A DNA stretch of 64,000 nucleotides from Kalmanozyma brasiliensis GHG001. Its lineage: Eukaryota; Basidiomycota; Ustilaginomycetes; Ustilaginales. The stretch lies in NCBI RefSeq assembly GCF_000497045.1, contig NW_015961962.1:186001-250000 (forward strand), in the 5' to 3' direction. The notes below the pieces were generated by a model. It worked only from the letters and a program-made list of their open reading frames with translations, did not search any database and had not been told where the DNA came from. Shown here piece after piece: positions 10,301 to 17,622 of the stretch. Within the stretch, counting starts at the first letter, position 1; each line of letters opens with the position of its first letter. Position numbers and translations under genes: made by a program.

Positions 10301-10884
10301 ATGTGGACGGCGATGCGGTAGCCAAGCCGAGGTCCGGTAGCAACGGTGCAGCGCACGAGCGAACCAACAGCCAGAACGGCAACGGCAACGGCAGCGTCGC
10401 CGATGAGGCGAGCAGCACGCACCACGCCGAGCTGCGAGACATCTTCCAACGCATCTCGAACAAGTCCGAGTCACGACAGGGCATTCGAGAGCTGTACGAG
10501 TTCCAGAAGCGAAACCCGCACCTGGAGAAGCATGTGGAGAACTCGCTGCAAAAGACGGGCCCGATTTTCCAGAGGTTTATCAAGCGGGCGCTGGCGAACC
10601 ACGCTGCGGAGGATCCGGATGTCATCAACGGTGATGGTGCCGATGCTGGGGTGGCGGGTGGGGAGGAGATCAAGCGTGTCAGTACGCCGTCTGGGGGTAG
10701 TGCGAGTGGAAGAGGCACACCTGGCACGCCCAGGTCGAGTAAGGGTCCTGCAGGGACCGGGGCAGACGGGTCCATGGGCAGCCCGACCAGCTCATCAGCT
10801 ACCCAGTCGCCAAGGGGATCATCGATTCGCAGCTCGGCTGCGGACGATCGTCTTGCCCAGCTGAGGGCCAAGTTCTCGCAATAG
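4345..10884 (+). CDS. XMAP215/Dis1/Stu2-family microtubule polymerase with five TOG-like domains
   Basis: The family captures tubulin with TOG domains and speeds growth at microtubule plus ends and spindle poles. The 2179 aa ORF has no intron. By eye I place TOG-like HEAT blocks at about 21-240, 309-530, 649-880, 930-1165 and 1280-1560. Each opens with the W-K-x-R or W-x-x-R helix signature (LWKARVSAYEDL, KWQERKETLE, AWKERLAGM, NWKERKEGLE) except the fifth, which is divergent as in animal TOG5. The linkers near 531-645, 1165-1275 and 1560-1680 are rich in Ala, Pro and Arg/Ser and are probably microtubule-binding. A conserved helical C-terminal region spans about 1690-1980, followed by a Ser-rich tail ending near a basic segment. 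Yeast Stu2 and Alp14 have two TOGs, so this is the long, animal-like architecture. The start is the first of two close ATGs (MSMDIM). Confidence 0.92.
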   Translation: MSMDIMGGAAPTEDDFTKLSIEERLSSKLWKARVSAYEDLTKAFPKTSSENDPIFRQYTRNPDILKAIVVDSNAVAQEKGVDAVRAFVEFGGQAAGKTREVVVPALVEKCLGSTRAGTKKNALELISFYAEMEDVVGCESLLSDLLDGLKAKQPKVVAGCITAIKDLVCDFGHKQVSPKPILKRLPDMFAHSDKNVRAEASLLAHELHKYIGAALEPTIDSLKDIQAKELRQQFADIDAASPSKPTPTRFLLSQREKMQAAAAAPVSQLGPADTPGASVSHAAAQEEDDDVDPYDLAEPVNVFGSREFPADFEEMVNSKKWQERKETLETILKILNSSPKVQPDSRFDGLVDHLALKIQKDANINVVLVSCQCLEAMAKGLRDNFSRYKDKVVPPIIEKLKEKKQSTVEVLAKALDAIFQTVSFSEILEHIFTGVKHKNPAVKTESIRFLVRCLRTTKVAPAKGDIKPIGDALVTAMADGSPDVRDAGAAGLGTLMKLIGERPMNIFLDGLDDIKKGKVQDEYKTAEVKVKMGSAAGAAPSASSAPARRPPAAASAVANRAAPPAAVRAKPPSAAPAPAAGKENQAPRPVARPPMGAAARPIGARPAAPASAPIRRPAAATSSAPAARPAAAAAGGGGKGAASATEPVKYRFHPDDAEARAADLIPAGIATQLASGAWKERLAGMADFNDWLKVEAETVESEIIVRALGKKPGWKESNFQVMAEVYKALQLLANDCPTFGRPSVALSVQPLCDKLGDIKLKTPAGETLVTFAEKTSFGFLLAQALGPLGALKAPKAIADSILWVDQTLLEFGTAGVDVRSLIDYLVNCLKSANAAVRTNATKAIGTLARFLGTALNSFVADLNPQLRTTIEAEIEKAASNPPPAPTRFSEETKAPAGKAGAGGAGAAGAASGSAAQVNGVDEDMLDELVPRVDLDRLVPATAIARMGDANWKERKEGLEEVLAVVTANTRLKGTMAELANALKMRCSDSNIMCKSMALDAIAKIATGMNKHFEPQARLLAGPITQVLADAKAPVRASATTALTAIAEQVGAGPLLPGIATVVESKTANPMLKQEIFAWMANWFESHPPEKGMELAPLALPCVQCLDDKLAAVRKASLACLPFIIMRAGYKHVIEQANQLKTASKNTAIPLIDAAKVQAQAAARAAGAAPAASPAAPTSAPAPAARALAASARGAAASPARAAPAAVPASPRASTIARPGGIKPPTAVGRSLKAPSSSIARQPRLASDGSDGTTASRSASASANGAASQAGSAADRSAPLISADIKAKAMREKREGKAANWIAADGAPRPELVEVLRQQCDGQLSRGVTDSMFSKSHSSEKDFYAALTLLSDFISSPTFAEEQYGLSPEETVERTIANSDLIFKYVSIRLTDNNTSLSLKCLDILEHLVALLSTQQFHMSDYEAACILPCLTAKFGDAKVAFRDRIREIFRKMTFIFPPSKLLTSYLENGLPSKNARVRTECLSEGGYLFSKNGLQVCSPSRTLPVIAKQISDRDANVRTAALSTIGEAYKIIGDEVYKLVGALPGKEMSMLEERLKRTTAPSASGAATAKPAVAPAAGRAVPRASVVPSSAAPPSSPARSSAGAPSSRLARPGSTLPQAAAPSAGVRSRLPAPGAGRRESAIGLPRPAASSSGLGSPRASGVQAPRDITRPAPIAVPARDELLADELPDDEDEELSVDQAINLVVSNNVEQSVLALKHVEAFIREEEPQLISHVDQLAIVLSKQMQRAFTPESGVSGNERLKKHLLVVSTSLFDKTRVWEDGRTLGSYLSRSALIPLLTVLLQLLIQSTSRTDDPTAQNESKFLNVIVLRCFSACNLNLLYGACLQMLTEATEDLRELEGELLETRSKFSELLVKCLWKIAKRLEDSLSQGQVEPQQLFADVESFLQAIAPSEWRQRAQDGVPLADLPLRTVKIILSHTSNHFGEEALSMLDMIPQPENSYVYKYLIRMLNTAAEGSAADTAAVADVDGDAVAKPRSGSNGAAHERTNSQNGNGNGSVADEASSTHHAELRDIFQRISNKSESRQGIRELYEFQKRNPHLEKHVENSLQKTGPIFQRFIKRALANHAAEDPDVINGDGADAGVAGGEEIKRVSTPSGGSASGRGTPGTPRSSKGPAGTGADGSMGSPTSSSATQSPRGSSIRSSAADDRLAQLRAKFSQ

Positions 10885-11047
10885 TCGCTCAAGCATAGTT
10901 AAAGTGTAATTTGTATCGTTATCACACCTTTGCTGCTTGTGCTGCAGAAACGTTTGTATATGAGGCACAGACAGCACAGTCGCACACCCACCAGCGTCTC
11001 CTTTGCGATGGACGACCTTGCCATTACCATCCCACTTCCGTCGATCC
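10885..11047. other. Convergent 3' gap, XMAP215 / Dpm1
   Basis: This 163 bp gap lies between convergent stop codons and can only hold overlapping or abutting 3' UTRs. No other feature is seen. Confidence 0.6.
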
Positions 11048-11923
11048 TCACCCGAACAGCACCGGAGACACCACATGCGCCCACACATACAGCGCCAACA
11101 CCAGCAGCAGCAACAACACCAACACGATGGCCAGCAACCCGAACCTGTACCTGTACAGCTCGGCCAACTGTTCCAGGTACTTGAGCATGACTTTGCCGTC
11201 CAACTTGCTCTCGCCCTCCTGTCTCAATCCGAAACTGAAGGGGACCTCTGCGATGGCGTCTGCGGAGACGCCGCTCTTGACGAGCAGGTCGAGAGCGATC
11301 TTGAAGCCTTGCGCGTTGATGTTCTGATCGGCGTTGGCGAAGGCGCGTTTTGAGATGCCGAAGAACCCGGACATGGGGTCGGAGGCGGTGGTGAGGGGAC
11401 GGGCGAGCATGCGTGCTCCCGAGGAGATGATCTGTCTGTGCAGCGGCCAGTCTTTGTCCATGCTAACTCCTGCGCCGTACCTCGTACCTAGCACGAATTG
11501 CTTCCTGTCGGTGATGGCGAGTAGCAGGTCGGGCACTGCCTCGGGTGGATGTTGCAGATCCGCATCCATGCAGATCATCCGTTCGCCTTTGGCCTCTCGA
11601 AACCCACGAACGACGGCGGAGGACAGACCGCGTTCCGAGGTGCGAACGACAATCCGCACATTGTAGCCCTCCGATTGGAGGGTGGAGACGGTCTCGACGG
11701 ATCCATCGCGAGAGTTGTCGTCGACAATGATGACTTCGGCATCCCTAAACTCGCTCGCCTGGGGATGCGAGGCGAACGCCTGAAAGAGTCTCGTGACCAG
11801 AGGCCGGATGTTGAGGTTCTCCCTGAAGGCTGGGACGATCACGGAACACGACGCCGTTGACGATGAAGAGGAAGAGGTGGGCTTGCGGGACTTGGCGGCG
11901 TCCATGTCGAGTGCTATTGACAT
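11048..11923 (-). CDS. dpm1: Dolichol-phosphate mannosyltransferase, yeast-type with C-terminal TM
   Basis: The enzyme transfers mannose from GDP-mannose to dolichyl phosphate at the ER, supplying N-glycosylation, O-mannosylation and GPI anchors. The 291 aa protein has the GT2 fold: an N-terminal SVIVPAFRENLNI strand-loop, the VIIVDDNSRDGS motif, the catalytic MDADLQHPPE metal site, and the GTRYGAGVSMDKDWP and DPMSGFFG motifs. A single hydrophobic segment at the extreme C-terminus (about 265-288) matches the budding-yeast Dpm1 class, which works without Dpm2/Dpm3; the human and fission-yeast class lacks it. I chose the ATG at 11923; an in-frame ATG at 11905 would remove only six residues. The gene is divergent from glyoxalase I. 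Confidence 0.93.
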   Translation of the reverse strand: MSIALDMDAAKSRKPTSSSSSSTASCSVIVPAFRENLNIRPLVTRLFQAFASHPQASEFRDAEVIIVDDNSRDGSVETVSTLQSEGYNVRIVVRTSERGLSSAVVRGFREAKGERMICMDADLQHPPEAVPDLLLAITDRKQFVLGTRYGAGVSMDKDWPLHRQIISSGARMLARPLTTASDPMSGFFGISKRAFANADQNINAQGFKIALDLLVKSGVSADAIAEVPFSFGLRQEGESKLDGKVMLKYLEQLAELYRYRFGLLAIVLVLLLLLVLALYVWAHVVSPVLFG

Positions 11924-12399
11924 CGTCAAGAAATGTGGTGTGGTATGGTGATGGTCGAAAGTGACACGCTGCACCACTTTTAGAGTTCTTCTCTTCTCCG
12001 ACGTGCGGCGCGGGGGCTGCAAAGAGGTGCATACGGCGCGTCTTGGGCTGGTCTGTGATCATTCTGAAGTATGTTAAACCGCGTCTGCCATGTAAAGGGT
12101 TGATTCCTCGACGCCCGTGCGCGAAAGTGGAGGTTTGGCAGCCTAAAAAAAGTCATCCTTCTCATGACACACACACACGACACTTCACACGGCAGAACGT
12201 CACTCTGGCGCTGAGTGAGGCGCCGATGATGATGCCGCCGACTTGAGTTGCCGAAGCTAACAAGGCGGGGTTACTGCTTCTATCGCCGCACGCCCGCCCT
12301 TCGCCGTGAGATATAAGCCCTTCTTTTCGCACCTCCTGCATCTGCCTGCCATCATCACCATCACACCACGACAGAACCACAGCAGAACAATCGCCCAAC
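11924..12399. promoter_or_regulatory. Divergent promoter region, Dpm1 / glyoxalase I
   Basis: This 476 bp region lies between two divergent ATGs. A TATA-like element (tataag, 12312-12317) lies 88 bp before the upstream glyoxalase ATG. The rest has no recognised sites. Confidence 0.6.
12312..12317 (+). promoter_or_regulatory. TATA-like box of glyoxalase I gene
   Basis: The sequence agaTATAAGccc lies 88 bp upstream of the first ATG, a spacing that would suit a short leader. It is identified from sequence only. Confidence 0.45.
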
Positions 12400-13241
12400 A
12401 TGCCCGCCTCCGCAGGTTCGTATGCCCTCTTCCAGTTCGGTCGCCAGCTTGCTCCCCTTCGCGCCAGGGCGATGTCGACCAGCACCCTGGCGGGGACAAG
12501 AACGGCGGGCGCTCGTCAGATCAGGCAGCAAGGCTTACACTTCTCCTGTTCACCTCCGCGTGTTCTTCCACCACCAATCTGCTCTTCGCGATCCTTTTCC
12601 ACCTCGATCTTTCGTACGATGCCGCGCACTGCAGAGACCGCCAGCTACCGTCTGAACCAGTAAGCGTTCCACACCCCCAACCTCCCCTCCCTCTTTGGCC
12701 CTTTCTTCCTGTCGACTGACGCTCTCCTCCTGTTTTGTGTGTGTGCAGTGTGATGCTTCGCGTCAAAGACCCCAAGATCTCCCTAGCCTTCTACCAAGAC
12801 ATCCTGGGCATGGACCTGATCGATACGCACGAGGCCTCCGACTTCACGCTCTACTTCCTTGCCTATCAGCACCAGAAGGGCGTCCCGCGTGGTGAACGCG
12901 AAGCGGTGCTCGAGCTCACCCACAACCACGGCACGGAGAACGACTCGAGCTTCTCCTACCACAACGGAAACCAGGAACCCAAGGGTTTCGGTCACCTCTG
13001 CGTCAGCGTCGACGACATCGAAAAGGCCTGTGCCAGGTTTGAAGACAAGGGCGTCAAGTTCCAGAAGAAGCTGACGGATGGAAAGATGAAGAACATCGCG
13101 TTCATTTTGGACCCTGTAAGTTCCCGCCCCGCCCCTTCGGTATAAGGTAGACGTAGAGACTGATGAGTTTTGATGATGTGATGGGTGACAACACAGGACA
13201 ACTACTGGATCGAGATCATCTCGTTTGCCAAGCCTCAGTAA
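12400..13241 (+). CDS. Glyoxalase I (lactoylglutathione lyase), three exons
   Basis: The enzyme isomerises the methylglyoxal-glutathione hemithioacetal to S-lactoylglutathione. Exons are 12400-12659, 12749-13115 and 13197-13241. The two introns (89 and 81 bp) have GT-AG ends, and intron 1 carries CTGAC. Splicing yields YRLNHVMLRVKDPKISLAFY, then VLELTHNHGTE with a metal-ligand Glu, GFGHLCVSVDDI with the ligand His, and ILDPDNYWIEIISFAKPQ before TAA. This is the single-domain, human-like form, unlike the duplicated yeast Glo1. About 70 residues precede the catalytic domain; they contain no Asp or Glu and end RSFSTSIFRT, which looks like a mitochondrial presequence. A second in-frame ATG at 12619 (MPRTAETASY) would give the cytosolic form. 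The stop is at 13239-13241, although GTAAGC overlapping the stop could be read as a donor. Confidence 0.9.
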
Positions 13242-13668
13242 GCGTCCTCACACCCCGCAAGTGTTCTCGGATGAAATCAAGCCTTTTCGCCCCTCAAGTC
13301 GCTCTTTCGCGTGGCCGTCGAGACGAGCGTGCTCGACCGACTGTGTGGCTTGCTGCCTTCCCCCTTTTGAGGCGTGTGCCAGCCTGGGCCTGTGTCGGAG
13401 TGCGGTCTGATGAGGGCCTCGTTGTGAGCACGCGCCGAAGAGGGCCAGGCGCGGCTCACAGCAAGAGGCAACGCTGTCTCTCTGCGCGAAGAGGGCTGTG
13501 AGAGCGACGCTCGCGCTCGGAAAGGACCGTCGCTGATCTCCTCCCTGTCACACTTCCATTGCTCTCAGACGCACAGGGGCAAGAATCTGAAACCGCATCC
13601 ACACGATCACACTCGAACAATCACCAATCTGCATCCGTTTGCTATCCGTTCGCCTTCCTTCACAAGGT
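13242..13668. other. Convergent 3' intergenic region, glyoxalase I / Dug2
   Basis: This 427 bp region lies between convergent genes. A possible extra glyoxalase exon near 13665 was considered and judged unlikely. Nothing else is seen. Confidence 0.55.
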
Positions 13669-16600
13669 CTATATCGACGCCAAGCCCTGAATGAATCGCC
13701 GAACAACATTCTGTCCTTTGACCAAGTTCCTCTGTCTCAGCCTCTCGTTGGGCAAATGGGCATTATCGCTACTCTGTCCCATGGGCAGGTGCACCGCGCC
13801 CGCACCCAGCTCCTTCTCCAGAATCGCAATGGCGGGAATACTTCCACCCTCTCGAATCGAGATCGGCTCTGCGGACCATTCCTCCTTGACCGCCTCGCGG
13901 AGGAGCTGGAAGTACTCGCTCGAGTCGGAGCCGAGCCACCAGTCGGCGCGGTGGTCGACGGTCAGGCTCACCTTGTTCTTGATGCTCGGCCGCGCCAGGG
14001 TTGGGTAGAGCGAGTCAAAGGTCGTGTTGATGTGCTCCAGGAGCGAGGCTTCGATGGTGGGCAGGTCTTGGTCCGGTACGAGACGGAGGGAGACTTGTGC
14101 GGAAACGCTGGATGGGATGACGGTCGAGTTGCCGGGCCCGGAGACGCGGATGTTGTGCACCGAAAGGGAAGGATTGCGCCACTTGGCCATGAGAGAGTCC
14201 ACCGTCTCGCCGGCGTTGGATGTAGACGATTGGAGGGATTGCTTGAGGCGCACGATATCTTTGTACGCCTGGATCTCGAGGTCTGTTGTCGGGCGGACGG
14301 AGGAGTAGAAGCCCGGGAGAGCCACCTCCTCGCCGTCTGCGGTCAGCCGAGCTAGCAGCTTGACCATGTCAACCATGGGCTCGCGGATCGCACCGCCTTC
14401 AACTCCAGAGTGGACATCGCGATCGCCGCTCGAGACGCTGACGGTGGCTCGGACAACTCCTCGGAGGCCAATGGTGAGACAGGGTGTCTCTTCGTCCAGC
14501 CAGTACGAGTTGGAGAGGAGCACCACGTCGATTTCGCCAATCTCGCTCTTGTACCTTCTGACTGCCTCGACGAAGCCGACCGAGCCGTTCTCCTCTTCTC
14601 CTTCGATAAGAAACACAACATCGGAGTGGAGTCGACGTGTTGAAAGCAGATGATGAACTGCACAAGCAGCTGCTAAGATCGGGCCCTTGTTGTCCGACAC
14701 ACCGCGACCGTAGAGGTATCCATCTCGTCCATCCAGCATGAATGGATCCGACGTCCAACTTCCCTCAGCTGCGATGCAGTCGTAGTGGCCATAGAACAGG
14801 CACCTTCTCTTGCGCTTTGGTCGTGATTGGCGACCATCCTCGTCCTCGTCTTCTCCCTCGACAAGGTCCTGCAGATGGTCAAACATGACAGATCCGCTCA
14901 GACCCTCTCCTTCGCCCTCGTCCTCGTCAAGAGCATCCCTGTCGACAGTCATGTAGGATTCGGACGAGTCTGTGGTTGCCGAGGTCGAGGTAGATGCGGA
15001 CGTTGAGGTGCTTCTGGAACGGTCGAGATTGTTCGCCGCTGTGCGGCGTCGCCTGGATTGCTTGGCGTTAGCCTTGAACGTGGCGAGCACCAAAGGATTG
15101 GTTCCTCTTGGATTGGGGAGGATGCGAGCTTCGGCGCCGAGCTCCTGGAAACAGGTCTTGAGGAAGTGAGCCGCTTGTCGGCAGTCTTCCCTGTGCTCCT
15201 CGCTCGAGCTGATGCTGGGATAGGAGATGAACTTGCGCAAAAGCGACCGGAGGAGCGGCCACTGTGCTGAAGCAGCCTCTTCTGTGTTGCCGTTTGTCGT
15301 GATTGTGAGAGGGTATGAAGGCTCTGTTCCGGCTGCATTTGCACGTATGGTGGTGGCGGCGATTGGCGTCGAGCTGAGCGAAGGGGAAGTATTTTCGAAA
15401 GAGCGCCGCTGTGCTTCTCGTCTGAGTGCTGTACAAGTATCTTCCTTGCTTGAGGAGAACGATGCTGGTTGCTGACCGGGAGAGGCATCCCAAATTTTGA
15501 TGAGGTTGTCGCTTGACCCTGTGATTAGCTGAGAGATTTTGCTGTGCGTGTCGTTCGTAGTGTCTGCCCCGTCATCGTCTGTAACCATGCTTCTTGAGTC
15601 GTAGCTCTTAAGCTTTGCCAGCGAAAGAACGATGCCTTCATGAGCTTGTACCCTGCTGACGCATCGGAACGATCGATCCCAAGTATGCACCTTTCCATCT
15701 GCGCCGGCCGTGAAGAGCAGACCCGATTCTGGACAAGTCTCGACACAGATGACATCGTCGGTGTGCGCTCGGATGGTGCGGACCAAGGTGCACGTCTCGA
15801 GGTCCCACACTTCGACCTCTCCGCCCTGCAGTCCTGAAAAGAGGGTGGTCTTCCACGAAGCAAGCGCAAGGACGGCGTTGCCATCCGCGTTGGGGCTTTC
15901 GAGGGTTGCGAGGAGAGAGAGGCCTGAACGAGTTGCGTGCCAGAGCTTGATGGTCTCGTCGCCCGAGCCCGATGCGAGAACCGTAGGATGCTGAGTGTCT
16001 CCTTCCAGAGTGAGCAAAGCGAGGCAGTAGACGTAGCCAAAGTGGGCAGAGACAACTGATGAAGTCGAGGGAACGAGCAGCGTGCGAACAGAATCGGAGT
16101 GCGCATCGTCAGTCGAGTCGGCTGCGTCCATCGCAGGAGAAGAGGAGACAGCTGCACTGTCGAGGCGCTGTGATGCGGCGTGAAGCACCTTTTCCGTCGA
16201 TCCTGCAGTAGAGAGAGCGCCGTTCGAGAAGGTGCCTTGGTCGGAGCCTGCCAACGGCGAGTTCTTCGAATGCGTAGCGAGTTTGGCGCTGCTGAGTGCT
16301 GAGACAGCAGCTGGCCTTGTGCTGGTGCGTGTCGGGGTCGAAGTGCCTGCCGTTCCCATGCCTGACCTGCTGAGCGCGACGGGAACTGAGTCAAAGAACT
16401 TGTGCGGTCGAGCCGTCACGTCCGGGGTCGAGATGATCGGACTATCCGTGCCGCCACGTTCGGTGACTCCGATGGCAGAAGAGTCGCCATCGGGCTGCTT
16501 CCTACTTGACTCGCCGACAGTTCCGAGTGTTCCTCTCGCGCTTCCGCCTCGTTTATCGAATCCAGCGAGGCAGATCCACTGTATCGATGTTGATTGACAA

Positions 16601-17256
16601 CCGATGTAGAGCGTCTCAAGAATGGAACACCATTTGAGCGCAAAGATGTCACCAACGCTGTCTTCGGCTGGCAGCACCACGAACAGCGGAGCGTTGGTGA
16701 CTGTGTCCCATATCCGCACCGTGTTGTCGCCAGAGGAACTGAAGAGCCAGTTCTTCTCAGGAGCTAGCTCTAGCGCAAGAACACTGCCGGTGTGGCCTTG
16801 CAGTTGAGCAGTAGACTGGAAGGTGCCAAGATCCCAGACATTGATATAGCCCTCCTGTGAGCCTGAGTAGAGCACATTGCGCTTCTCGTCCACTGCCAAA
16901 GATAGAACCGAAGAGTAATGATTGATCGTGTGGCTCAGCAGCGTATCGCGAGAAGCACCGCCGGATGCTCTTGTTTGCAGAGAGGACGGTCCGGCAAGCT
17001 TAGTCTGAGATAGACCGTGGCTGATGTCGCTGAGCTGACGAGACGATGCCGAGGCCTGGTGGAAAAAGTGTTCATAGTGAACGTTGGGAGAGCACATGCT
17101 GATTGTCCATGACCGAGACTGCCCAAGTGATGTGGACGGGGCGGGACGGTCTTGTGGGTCGGGTCGGGTGGAAGAACAGGAACCGTGGTCGCCTGAGGTG
17201 AGGGGCACGCTCGTCTTCTCGTTCTCCTTCAGGGTCTTTCGCTGCTGTGTGTGCAT
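13669..17256 (-). CDS. dug2: Dug2-type WD40-M20 peptidase of glutathione breakdown
   Basis: In yeast, Dug2 pairs with Dug3 as the alternative glutathione-degrading amidotransferase complex, and with Dug1 completes glutathione turnover in the cytosol. The 1195 aa protein shows the characteristic layout. WD40 repeats run from about residue 107 to 590, for example INVWDLGTFQSTAQLQGHTG and VRIWDT, interrupted by a Ser/Thr-rich insertion at about 250-370. An M20 metallopeptidase domain runs from about 680 to the end. M20 zinc and catalytic positions are visible: HYD near 824, Asp in GVSDNKGP near 855, the Glu pair in EGEEENGS near 887-888, DVHSG in the dimerisation lid, and the C-terminal NAHLPNERL histidine. 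The active site looks intact. The start at 17256 is the first ATG; an in-frame ATG at 17097 is possible. Confidence 0.9.
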   Translation of the reverse strand: MHTQQRKTLKENEKTSVPLTSGDHGSCSSTRPDPQDRPAPSTSLGQSRSWTISMCSPNVHYEHFFHQASASSRQLSDISHGLSQTKLAGPSSLQTRASGGASRDTLLSHTINHYSSVLSLAVDEKRNVLYSGSQEGYINVWDLGTFQSTAQLQGHTGSVLALELAPEKNWLFSSSGDNTVRIWDTVTNAPLFVVLPAEDSVGDIFALKWCSILETLYIGCQSTSIQWICLAGFDKRGGSARGTLGTVGESSRKQPDGDSSAIGVTERGGTDSPIISTPDVTARPHKFFDSVPVALSRSGMGTAGTSTPTRTSTRPAAVSALSSAKLATHSKNSPLAGSDQGTFSNGALSTAGSTEKVLHAASQRLDSAAVSSSPAMDAADSTDDAHSDSVRTLLVPSTSSVVSAHFGYVYCLALLTLEGDTQHPTVLASGSGDETIKLWHATRSGLSLLATLESPNADGNAVLALASWKTTLFSGLQGGEVEVWDLETCTLVRTIRAHTDDVICVETCPESGLLFTAGADGKVHTWDRSFRCVSRVQAHEGIVLSLAKLKSYDSRSMVTDDDGADTTNDTHSKISQLITGSSDNLIKIWDASPGQQPASFSSSKEDTCTALRREAQRRSFENTSPSLSSTPIAATTIRANAAGTEPSYPLTITTNGNTEEAASAQWPLLRSLLRKFISYPSISSSEEHREDCRQAAHFLKTCFQELGAEARILPNPRGTNPLVLATFKANAKQSRRRRTAANNLDRSRSTSTSASTSTSATTDSSESYMTVDRDALDEDEGEGEGLSGSVMFDHLQDLVEGEDEDEDGRQSRPKRKRRCLFYGHYDCIAAEGSWTSDPFMLDGRDGYLYGRGVSDNKGPILAAACAVHHLLSTRRLHSDVVFLIEGEEENGSVGFVEAVRRYKSEIGEIDVVLLSNSYWLDEETPCLTIGLRGVVRATVSVSSGDRDVHSGVEGGAIREPMVDMVKLLARLTADGEEVALPGFYSSVRPTTDLEIQAYKDIVRLKQSLQSSTSNAGETVDSLMAKWRNPSLSVHNIRVSGPGNSTVIPSSVSAQVSLRLVPDQDLPTIEASLLEHINTTFDSLYPTLARPSIKNKVSLTVDHRADWWLGSDSSEYFQLLREAVKEEWSAEPISIREGGSIPAIAILEKELGAGAVHLPMGQSSDNAHLPNERLRQRNLVKGQNVVRRFIQGLASI

Positions 17257-17622
17257 GTGACTGCAGCTTGGTCAAGGCGTCGGTGATATGGTGTCATTTT
17301 CCACGAGAACAGGCTCATTCTCTGTCACACGATAACGGCGTGGCCAGCCGATTCAGTCTAATCTCGGACCTGGACCCCGATGTGTAACTGATTCGGATCG
17401 CGGGACTGCAATTTGGAAGACTTGGATTTGAACCAGAAAAAGTCGAAAGTGACTTGCAGGAAGGGTCACTACTGACCTTGCTTTGCTGCGTGTCGCATCT
17501 TCCTTCGATTCTGACCACGACCTCCTTTCTTCCATCCCACCTGCTCCCTCTCGCAAGGCTCAAACCGGTCGCACTGGCGCGTTGAGCTCTCGAAGCTTGA
17601 CAAGGCATCCGTGCTGCCCGCC
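17257..17622. promoter_or_regulatory. Divergent promoter region, Dug2 / Rpc34
   Basis: This 366 bp region lies between divergent starts. No clear TATA box or known operator is seen, and it has no coding potential of its own. Confidence 0.55.

Noticed and set aside
13239..13690. A fourth glyoxalase exon joined from a GTAAGC donor overlapping the stop
   Set aside because: It would need an intron over 400 bp, far longer than others here, and the TAA gives a normal family C-terminus.
17380..17480. tRNA-like B box (GGTTCAAATCC, minus strand)
   Set aside because: The T stem does not pair and no matching A box lies at the proper distance.
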